Positions 60,801 through 64,000 of a DNA stretch of 64,000 nt are shown in pieces. The notes below the pieces were generated by a model. It saw only the letters and a list, made by a program, of their open reading frames with translations. It was not told where the DNA came from and ran no database searches. How positions within the stretch are numbered: the first letter of the stretch is position 1; each line of letters opens with the position of its first letter. A program made the position numbers and the translations under genes. Where the stretch lies: positions 25,598,378 to 25,662,377 of the forward strand of contig JAKGHH010000008.1 in assembly GCA_022828595.1 (NCBI GenBank), read 5' to 3'. The DNA is from Nelumbo lutea. Its lineage: Eukaryota; Streptophyta; Magnoliopsida; Proteales; Nelumbonaceae.

Positions 60801-63201
60801 CAATCTGGTCACAAAATTTTTCCTCCCCCCATTTACCAAAGTATGCAAAAATTTTGTGTTATCATCACCTTTCAACCACTTACACCTTGACTTTTGTCTC
60901 CAACTGATCTCTTCCCTTACAAAAATCTTCTTCCAAATCTTTCTTAATCCTAAACCTCAATCCTCTTTCCTCTTCTATCAAGGTTCCTTCAGCTTCCTTC
61001 TCATCTAACTCCTCTATCTTGGACATCAAAATGACCTTTTGTTCCTCTATTCTCCCGAAATTATCCTTGTTCCATTCCTTAATTTTCTCTGTCAAATTTT
61101 TTAGTTTCTTATGAAATCTCACTCCTTTCCACTTCACCCCCCTTAAATCCTCCCTCCACCAACCCTCCACTTCCCGCACAAAATTTGGGTGTGTGAGCCA
61201 CATGTTTTCAAATCTGAAAGGGGTGGGGCCTCTTGGAAAGGTTTCTGAAAACCATCTTATTCAGTTATTCTTAATAATAAAAATGATTGTCTTTCATTTT
61301 GGTGTTTCGGGTTAAAGTCACGTTTTTTTATTGGAAGTTAAAGTCACATTATGAGCATTAATTTTTACACAGGGACTTAAATTGAGTTAAGCTCAAGCAT
61401 TAGAAGAGGTGTGCTTTCAACCCGTGGCTGGGCTGGCCAACCTTGCCAACAGATCAATGAACTAGTTGGTTTGCACCACTCAATTCCATCACTATCTTAG
61501 TGACCATCCAGTTGGACTGGTCCAATGCTGAACACATGCTAAACTGGCTGGTTCGTATTCAACTGGTTGACTAGACTGACTAACCTTGCCAATGGTTCAG
61601 CAAATCAGACAGCTCAGACCATTCAACTCCCACACCATCTTAGTGACCCATCAGGTGGACTAAACTGATACTGATCACATGCTGGACCAGCTGGTTAGGC
61701 CAGTTAACCTTGTCAACTGCCCTATAAAACAGCCAGTTGAAGCACTGAACCATTTTACTAAATCAGTGGTTCACAAATTAGATATTTGATTATATTTTTT
61801 TCCATTTCCATCATTAACAAAAATAACTTTTTTCACACTAAATTTTGTTTAATATGATGAATATACAGTATTAGAGACATGCCCATTTTTTAATAGATTT
61901 CCTAAAATTTTCTGTAACTTTTGCATTTTACCCTTTTTTGTATTTTTTTATTTAATGATGACATCACAGGTTGGCTTGTTCAACATGAATAGATGAATAG
62001 TTGTCCCACCACCTGAATGAAGGTGGTTTTTTTTCCAGGTTGAATGGGTACCAACAACCCAACCCATTTAACTCTACACACTGGATCATTCAAATCATCT
62101 CCAACCAGCTAAGTATATGAGCAAGTTTGGATAGGTTATAAATGGCACGGATTGGGCAGGTTCAGCGAGTTGACTTGAAAATTGCCAGCGCTACTTATTC
62201 ATATAAGAATGCTAAAGTCAGTTAACCTTAGTTCACTAATCTCAAGTCCAATAAATAAGAACATTTTAGTAAAAAAAATTAAAGAAATCAGGTCAAACTG
62301 AAGTCATCAGGTTGGATTAGGTTTAGGAGGGTTAGGGGTTCTACAAATAAGATTGGATTAAGGTTGACATCAACCCAACATGCACGCCGCCCTACAGTTC
62401 AATCCACACCTCCTTTGCAGGAAAAGTGAGTACTGCACAAGGAGAGGATAAGGCTTTAAAGGAAACGGAACAAGAACATACTACTTTTTATTCTTAATGA
62501 AAGCCTCTTTTTCTTTATTCTTCAGAAAAAAGAAGAAGAACAAGATAAGGAGCCTGAATATCCATGAGACCATATTTTGCAGTCAGAATCAAAGGGAACC
62601 AAATAAACTCTTTCCAAAGAATTCAGCAGATAAAAAACTGTAGGTATAAGTATCAAAACCTTTTCTAAGGCCTAAATCCCATCAAAATACAACATGAATT
62701 GTATCTGATTCAGTGCATAGCAGAGACAACTATATTGTTGTAAAGAACATATCCTAAAACATTTTGTACCTTTTGGATTGCATCAAATATGGGCAAGAAA
62801 ACATCAGTATCATAATTACTGAGTTTGTTTTGAAGAACTGAGGTCAATCGTTCAAAACCCATGCCAGTGTCAACATGTTTTGCTGGCAGAGGTTTCAAGG
62901 AACCATCACTTTCCCTGTTGAACTGCAGAAGAAAAATCAGGCCATAGATCAGTCAAAATCTGATGCAAAAATAAATAAATACCATGATAGATAGAAACCA
63001 TAAGGATCACCAATAAACATAACAAATCATAATACAAAATTGGGAAATGCATGCCTGAATGAACACAAGATTCCAGATCTCAATGCATGTAGGATCATCA
63101 TTGTTGACCAGTGATGCAGCATCTCGGTTACCAATTCTATCATAATGGATTTCAGTGCAAGGCCCGCAAGGACCAGTATCGCCCATCTCCCAGAAGTTGT
63201 C
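25621..63201 (-). CDS. AlaRS: Alanyl-tRNA synthetase, chloroplast/mitochondrial; 20 exons, 5' part outside the window
   Basis: Exons in gene order: 63055-63201, 62770-62922, 43626-43755, 41944-42040, 41644-41764, 39845-39904, 33127-33177, 32933-33028, 32530-32631, 32108-32230, 30472-30615, 30303-30374, 30139-30214, 29919-30061, 29687-29795, 29259-29446, 26654-26743, 26323-26505, 25830-26018, 25621-25692. They join in frame to 781 residues plus stop. The enzyme charges tRNA-Ala. Class II core: [32 protein letters not shown] (motif 3), then ADHIRTL and [20 protein letters not shown]. Editing domain: [10 protein letters not shown] precedes it, with zinc/editing residues in NHTCTH and CGGTHISNT. 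The C-Ala region ends in a Gly-rich [17 protein letters not shown]. The bacterial type of sequence points to an organellar enzyme; a transit peptide would lie in the missing 5' exons. The first visible intron uses a GC donor. Introns of about 19.0 and 6.7 kb carry most of the transposons in the window. Confidence 0.93.
26744..29258 (-). other. AlaRS intron, 2.5 kb
   Basis: AT-rich, with a TA microsatellite (about 28222-28242). A T run at about 28451-28462, followed by AATGAAAGACGGGGAGAATAC, resembles a minus-strand LINE tail. No coding remnant. Confidence 0.6.
30616..32107 (-). other. AlaRS intron, 1.5 kb, carrying a hAT MITE
   Basis: It is occupied in its middle by the hAT-type element at 31340-31898, followed by a TA/CA microsatellite at about 31965-32005. 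The text at 31060-31240 (GGGGCGAGACAGAAGTACGC, CCAGGTCACAATGGAGTAAC) looks like a degenerate retroelement fragment but I could not place it. Confidence 0.6.
31340..31898. mobile_element. hAT-type MITE, family A copy 1
   Basis: The ends are CAGTGTTTTAGAAGGCGTGG and TTTTAAAACATTG, which pair as inverted repeats (consensus CA-TGTTTTAAAA). Both sides are abutted by GTCTCAT (31333-31339 and 31899-31905), a 7-8 bp target duplication as in hAT elements. The interior has GAGGCGTACGCCTC-type palindromic words and a purine tract at about 31524-31632. No coding region; the Lys/Glu-rich open frames are translated purine tract. Confidence 0.8.
33930..34770 (+). pseudogene. hAT transposase C-terminal remnant
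   Basis: The + strand encodes, in pieces, [20 protein letters not shown] then [18 protein letters not shown], and after an intron-like AT-rich gap, [21 protein letters not shown] text. This is the C-terminal dimerisation (hATC) region of plant hAT transposases, where CSSSGCERNWSVFE followed by HTKKRNRL is typical. Upstream text at 33950-34090 ([20 protein letters not shown]) resembles the preceding region. There is a TGA just after the LKESF segment (34503-34505), and no N-terminal BED finger or catalytic part, so it is a decayed fragment. A hAT subterminal region in inverted orientation at 33670-33800 probably belonged to the same element. Confidence 0.7.
35390..36344. mobile_element. hAT-type non-autonomous element, family B, with exact 8-bp target duplication
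   Basis: It starts CAGTGTTTTAAAAGC and ends GCGCACCTTTTAAATCACTG, inverted to each other. CAGCCAAC stands directly on both sides (35382-35389 and 36345-36352), an exact 8-bp duplication diagnostic of hAT insertion. Subterminal regions are full of AGGCGCA/TGCGCCT words. The centre is a very long inverted repeat (35841-36135). No transposase is encoded. Confidence 0.9.
35841..36135. repeat. Long hairpin, arms of about 135 bp, loop of about 26 bases
   Basis: The left arm 35841-35976 and right arm 36003-36135 are nearly exact reverse complements. For instance CAATGAATGAATGAACAACATA faces TATGTTGTTCATTCATTCATTG, with small mismatches further out. It lies in the centre of the hAT element at 35390-36344. 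Confidence 0.85.
36568..36721. repeat. Hairpin MITE of about 150 bp
   Basis: TTCAATCAGTG (36568) pairs with CACTGACTGAA (ends 36721). The inner arms CAGCCTTGCATTGGGAAC (36614) and TTCCCAATGCAAGGCT pair nearly perfectly. Both strands have open frames with similar peptide text, as expected from a palindrome. Confidence 0.65.
37054..37226. repeat. Hairpin MITE of 173 bp, arms of about 75 bp
   Basis: TTAGCTGAACGC at 37054 pairs with GCGTTCAGCTAA ending at 37226. Pairing continues inward through CTGTTCAGCAGGCTGTGGAA and TTCCACAGCCCGCTGAACAG, and CCAGTAATAAA with TTTATTACTGG. The loop is about 20 bases. The fold resembles a small-RNA precursor as well as a MITE. Confidence 0.75.
37682..38670. mobile_element. 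PIF/Harbinger-type MITE
   Basis: The ends GGGCCTGTTTGGCAAC and GTTGCCAAACAGGGCC are inverted with one mismatch, and TAA stands on both sides (37679-37681 and 38671-38673). A 3-bp TAA/TTA duplication with GG(G/C)CCTGTTTGG ends is typical of PIF/Harbinger (Tourist-type) elements. About 989 bp, no transposase. Confidence 0.8.
39180..39475 (+). repeat. Possible LINE 3' UTR with A tail and TG microsatellite
   Basis: TTTCAATAAAACCTTTTATT followed by an A run near 39472-39478 looks like the polyadenylated end of a + strand retrotransposon. A TG run lies at about 39370-39400. No coding remnant confirms it. Confidence 0.35.
39905..41643 (-). other. AlaRS intron, 1.7 kb, largely a LINE fragment
   Basis: Most of it is the LINE remnant at 40200-41131. 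The right part (about 41328-41510) starts with a T run and text like a minus-strand LINE tail. Confidence 0.65.
40200..41131 (+). pseudogene. LINE ORF2 3' part: zf-RVT and RNase H
   Basis: The region near 40318-40430 reads [20 protein letters not shown], the Cys/His zinc-binding (zf-RVT) motif. The RNase H-like domain follows: [19 protein letters not shown], a frameshift near 40835, then [33 protein letters not shown] and [12 protein letters not shown]. The frame is broken by shifts and stops. The same protein family occurs on the other strand at 48976-49670. Confidence 0.75.
42041..43625 (-). other. AlaRS intron, 1.6 kb
   Basis: It contains a C run joined to an A run (42672-42703). Otherwise I see no recognisable element. 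Confidence 0.6.
44330..44558 (+). pseudogene. LINE RNase H fragment
   Basis: [15 protein letters not shown], then [20 protein letters not shown] and [13 protein letters not shown], are RNase H-like (RVT_3) motifs. The text stops abruptly at about 44558, where a LINE endonuclease in the opposite direction begins. Confidence 0.65.
44560..47500 (-). pseudogene. LINE 5' part: ORF1 (DUF4283-like) and endonuclease
   Basis: On the minus strand, 47065-47256 reads [20 protein letters not shown] with [14 protein letters not shown], like the DUF4283 domain of plant LINE ORF1. More ORF1-like text lies at 46504-46758. The endonuclease of ORF2 follows at 45380-44560: [69 protein letters not shown] and [10 protein letters not shown]. 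These are the WNN, YG, GDFN and SDH motifs of the LINE AP endonuclease. Stops and shifts break it throughout. It ends before the reverse transcriptase, so this piece lacks its 3' part. Confidence 0.7.
46806..46935 (-). repeat. LINE 3'-tail fragment inside another LINE
   Basis: TTTTTTTTATCAATAAC, then TTTCATTACTTAATCACA and GAGAGGAAGATAAAC, repeat the tail text of 16806 and 48976. It separates two ORF1-like stretches (46504-46758 and 47065-47256), which suggests a secondary insertion. Confidence 0.5.
47540..47830 (+). pseudogene. LINE zf-RVT fragment
   Basis: The + strand reads [16 protein letters not shown], then in shifted frames FGQLCRMNV-, [17 protein letters not shown] and a CK-type Cys motif. 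This order (NFSV.S.., F.W.A....LTRD.L...G) is the spacer and zinc motif before the RNase H of plant LINEs. Heavily broken. Confidence 0.45.
48304..48540 (-). pseudogene. LINE RNase H fragment (second subfamily)
   Basis: The minus strand reads [20 protein letters not shown], then [20 protein letters not shown] and VVVNWLRD. The AEL-A-L-GL core is the RVT_3 signature. Short and truncated at both ends. Confidence 0.55.
48976..49670 (-). pseudogene. LINE 3' end: RNase H domain and A tail
   Basis: The minus strand carries [11 protein letters not shown] with a [16 protein letters not shown] shift, [54 protein letters not shown] and [13 protein letters not shown]. It then runs to TTATTGATCAAAAAAAAA at 48976. 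This is the same subfamily as 40200-41131 and defines the tail seen alone at 16806 and 46806. Frameshifts are present. Confidence 0.75.
50030..51288. mobile_element. Element with long (about 90-bp) terminal inverted repeats, Mutator-like
   Basis: The left arm (about 50030-50124) begins TAATTGTCCAAAACCCACCA and the right arm (about 51196-51288) is its reverse complement with only scattered differences (CAAAACGTCCAAAACTCACC in both). The interior has repeated CTTGCTCTCAACCCAGAG words but no transposase. Long terminal inverted repeats of this size suit Mutator-like elements. A 9-bp target duplication could not be made out, so the class is inferred. Confidence 0.75.
51474..52168. mobile_element. 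hAT-type MITE, family A copy 2
   Basis: The ends CATTGTTTTAAAAGGCGTGG and TTTTAAAACATTG are inverted. GTTTCAAC lies directly on both sides (51466-51473 and 52169-52176), an exact 8-bp duplication. It matches 31340-31898 over most of its length. A 152-bp interior unit is duplicated in tandem (CCCTAAGGTG at 51541 and 51693), which makes this copy longer. A GA run and purine tract cover about 51829-51968. Confidence 0.9.
52330..54336 (-). pseudogene. LINE ORF2, 3' half: end of reverse transcriptase, zf-RVT, RNase H
   Basis: It begins [10 protein letters not shown], the second half of the FADD catalytic box, then the RT thumb with [24 protein letters not shown] and [20 protein letters not shown]. 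The spacer carries [12 protein letters not shown] and the zinc motif [20 protein letters not shown]. The RNase H-like domain holds [20 protein letters not shown] and [16 protein letters not shown], ending about 52425. Several stops and shifts interrupt it, so no protein can be made. It continues from 59885-61250 across the inserted copia element. Confidence 0.8.
54337..54341. repeat. Left target-site duplication of the copia element
   Basis: ATCTG immediately before the 5' LTR; the same five bases follow the 3' LTR at 59880-59884. Confidence 0.9.
54342..54618 (+). repeat. 5' LTR of the copia element
   Basis: 277 bp, from TGTTAAAGTGAGCTG to GTCGAAACA, with a CTT-rich stretch in the last third. 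It carries the promoter and poly(A) signals of the element by family knowledge; I did not find a clear TATA box. Confidence 0.93.
54619..54630 (+). other. Primer binding site
   Basis: TGGTATCAGAGC directly follows the 5' LTR and matches the 3' end complement of initiator tRNA-Met, the usual primer for plant copia elements. Confidence 0.9.
55371..56374 (+). pseudogene. Copia gag with zinc knuckle, frameshifted
   Basis: The start [20 protein letters not shown] is followed by [20 protein letters not shown], the N-terminal gag domain of copia polyproteins. A TGA stops the frame at 55611-55613, and the next frame (55688 on) carries a UBN2-type gag with [16 protein letters not shown] and [20 protein letters not shown]. 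An Arg/Gly-rich stretch leads to the zinc knuckle [14 protein letters not shown] (about 56192-56232). A second frame break near 56355 separates it from the protease. Confidence 0.85.
56380..59619 (+). pseudogene. Copia pol: protease, integrase, reverse transcriptase, RNase H, inactivated
   Basis: Protease near 56469 reads NSRA where the family has a D-[ST]-G active site, so the catalytic Asp is lost. The pre-integrase zinc region and integrase core follow with frame breaks and a TAG near 57030. The integrase TPQQN segment (57299 on) has Arg and Lys where Gly and the third acidic catalytic residue belong. Reverse transcriptase (58217 on) keeps [26 protein letters not shown] and YVDD (58640-58651), but is cut off by a TGA before it. 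RNase H follows with [18 protein letters not shown] and EAEYRA; a TAA at 59294-59296 precedes the last domain ([33 protein letters not shown]). Many lesions are G-to-A or C-to-T changes. Confidence 0.9.
59594..59603 (+). other. Polypurine tract
   Basis: GAGGGGGAG directly before the 3' LTR, the usual plus-strand primer of LTR retrotransposons. Confidence 0.85.
59604..59879 (+). repeat. 3' LTR of the copia element
   Basis: 276 bp, from TGCTAAAGTGAGCCG to GTCAAAACA. It differs from the 5' LTR mainly by transitions (8 of 11 substitutions by eye). Confidence 0.93.
59880..59884. repeat. Right target-site duplication of the copia element
   Basis: ATCTG, identical to 54337-54341. Confidence 0.9.
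59885..61250 (-). pseudogene. LINE ORF2, 5' half: linker and reverse transcriptase up to the FADD box
   Basis: From high to low coordinates: [20 protein letters not shown] and a charged coiled linker (61203-60880), then the RT start [20 protein letters not shown] (60698-60474), a TGA, and [56 protein letters not shown] and [13 protein letters not shown]. It ends THLQFAD at 59885, exactly where the copia element interrupts the catalytic FADD. The catalytic Asp of motif A is present. The stop and the insertion make it inactive. Confidence 0.85.
61251..62769. other. Right end of the 19-kb intron
   Basis: It contains a diverged repeat of CTGGTT/AACCAG words (61430-61790), a GGTT-rich patch (61975-62370) and ordinary AT-rich text up to the exon at 62770. 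No coding remnant. Confidence 0.6.
61430..61790. repeat. About three diverged tandem units of 125-145 bp
   Basis: AACCTTGCCAAC near 61439 recurs as AACCTTGCCAATGG near 61582 and AACCTTGTCAACTGCC near 61705. CATCTTAGTGACC occurs in two units (about 61494 and 61633), as do CACATGCTGGACCAGC-like words. Confidence 0.55.
63053..63054 (-). other. Non-canonical GC splice donor
   Basis: On the minus strand the exon ends ATTCAG and the intron starts GCATGC. The join [12 protein letters not shown] fits AlaRS exactly, so the donor is placed with good support. The intron ends in CTGCAG at 62923. Confidence 0.75.
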
Positions 63202-64000
63202 CTAAAAGACAAAAAATATAGGGCAATTAGATAAAGGATGCTCTTCCCTTTTTCATCAGAAACCATATAAACTAAAAGGGATGTTCTTCCATTAACTCAA
63301 TACTATATGCCAATGAAAGGATAACAGAAATTAGAACAAATATGGTTAAAAATAGAAACGAACAAAGGCCAAATGCCAATTTAATAACCCACATCTACGC
63401 AAGAAAATATGATATGCAGTACAATATTTGTGGGCACTATCCCTATAGAGTTAAGTTGCAAGTGAAGAAAATAATCATATACAATATAATGAAATTTTAA
63501 CCTTGAACTTGCATAACCAAAATAAATTTAAATCACAGTAATCCAAGTCACACAGATGCTTTTGCTGTATTACCGAAGAGGTGATAGATGTGAAGATAAT
63601 CGAGATTTTTTCCTTTCTTAATAGATGATATTATAAGCAGTGTTTTAAAAGGCGTGGGAGACATGCCTCCAGGTGAGGCACTCCCAAAACGCCCTGAGGC
63701 GTATGCCAGAGGCACTGACACTTCTGAGGCGTACACCTCAGGTGCAAGAGGTATACACCTCATGTGCCTCATACACACCTCATATAAAAAGACTGAAAAA
63801 GAAAGAAAAAAGAAAAAAAAGGAAAGAAAAGGAAAAGAAAATTAAGGGAAGGGAAAGAAAAGGAAAGGAAAAAAAGAGAAGGAAAAAAAATAGAGAAAAG
63901 GAAAGTGAAGGGAAGAAAAGATAAGGGGAAAGAAAGTGGTCTGCCCCTGGCCCCTTCGACAAGACCCTCCCCCCCCCTTCAACTAGTGTCGTGCATCTTT
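63202..64000 (-). other. AlaRS intron reaching the window edge
   Basis: The acceptor is at 63202-63203 (TTTTAG on the minus strand). No further AlaRS exon is recognisable up to 64000. The last 360 bases are a hAT MITE copy. Confidence 0.75.
63638..64000. mobile_element. hAT-type MITE, family A copy 3, cut by the window edge
   Basis: It starts CAGTGTTTTAAAAGGCGTGG and follows the interior of 31340-31898 (ACGCCCTGAGGCGTATGCCA), including the purine tract at about 63786-63935. The right end and target duplication lie outside. Confidence 0.8.

Larger units (their letters stand above)
52330..61250 (-). mobile_element. LINE (non-LTR retrotransposon) split by a Ty1-copia insertion
   Basis: A minus-strand LINE runs from about 61250 down to 59880 and, after the copia element, from 54341 down to about 52330. 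It lacks ORF1 and the endonuclease, so it is 5'-truncated or partly deleted. The 3' end is an AT-rich stretch near 52330 without a clear A tail. Confidence 0.8.
43756..62769 (-). other. AlaRS intron of about 19 kb, nested transposon cluster
   Basis: It lies between the exon ending in FDAIQK and the exon starting [10 protein letters not shown], which are directly joined in the protein. Contents include a GTCAACTAG-rich inverted patch (43819-43950), LINE fragments (44330-49670), a long-TIR element (50030-51288), a hAT MITE (51474-52168), a LINE (52330-61250) split by a Ty1-copia element (54342-59879), and a diverged tandem repeat (61430-61790). Confidence 0.85.

Noticed and set aside
1..64000. 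tRNA, rRNA or CRISPR features
   Set aside because: No cloverleaf with T-loop GGTTCGAATCC-like text in the right context, no rRNA core motif, and no regularly spaced identical repeats were found by eye. A tRNAscan run would settle the tRNA point.

Overview
The window is nuclear DNA from a flowering plant. The evidence is three split genes with plant-type GT-AG introns (many AT-rich, several of 2-19 kb), a secondary-wall cellulose synthase, two organelle-targeted housekeeping genes, and a dense load of plant transposons. Codon use is not GC-biased as in grasses, so a woody dicot, basal eudicot or magnoliid is more likely, but the species cannot be named from the sequence.

Layout. 1-6900: no convincing gene; inverted-repeat elements, microsatellites and one non-LTR retrotransposon (LINE) remnant. 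7044-16228 (+): plastid/mitochondrial translation initiation factor IF-3 in nine exons, with a Helitron-like element in its last intron. 16229-18829: spacer and promoter region. 18830-24621 (+): complete 13-exon cellulose synthase, 1039 residues, closest in my recollection to Arabidopsis CESA7/IRX3, with a MITE in intron 5. 24622-25620: 1 kb tail-to-tail spacer holding a 114-bp tandem duplication. 25621-63201 (-): 20 exons (781 residues) of organellar alanyl-tRNA synthetase; its 5' exons lie beyond the right edge.

The alanyl-tRNA synthetase gene is spread over more than 37 kb because its introns have collected transposons. One intron of about 6.7 kb holds hAT fragments, two hairpin MITEs and a Harbinger-type element. 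Another of about 19 kb holds several LINE fragments, a long-TIR element, a hAT MITE and a complete Ty1-copia element. The copia element (54342-59879, target duplication ATCTG) sits inside the catalytic FADD box of an older LINE reverse transcriptase. All exon phases of the host gene still join in frame, so the gene looks functional if these introns are spliced.

The three genes do not form a pathway. IF-3 and alanyl-tRNA synthetase both serve organellar protein synthesis, while the cellulose synthase belongs to the secondary-wall rosette at the plasma membrane. I found no credible new gene system. The points most worth following are the nested insertion, a GC-AG splice site in the synthetase gene, a hAT family with 8-bp target duplications and long purine tracts, and very long hairpins inside intronic elements that could be small-RNA sources. 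No tRNA, rRNA or CRISPR feature was seen. Exon borders were assigned by eye from splice sites, reading phase and family conservation.
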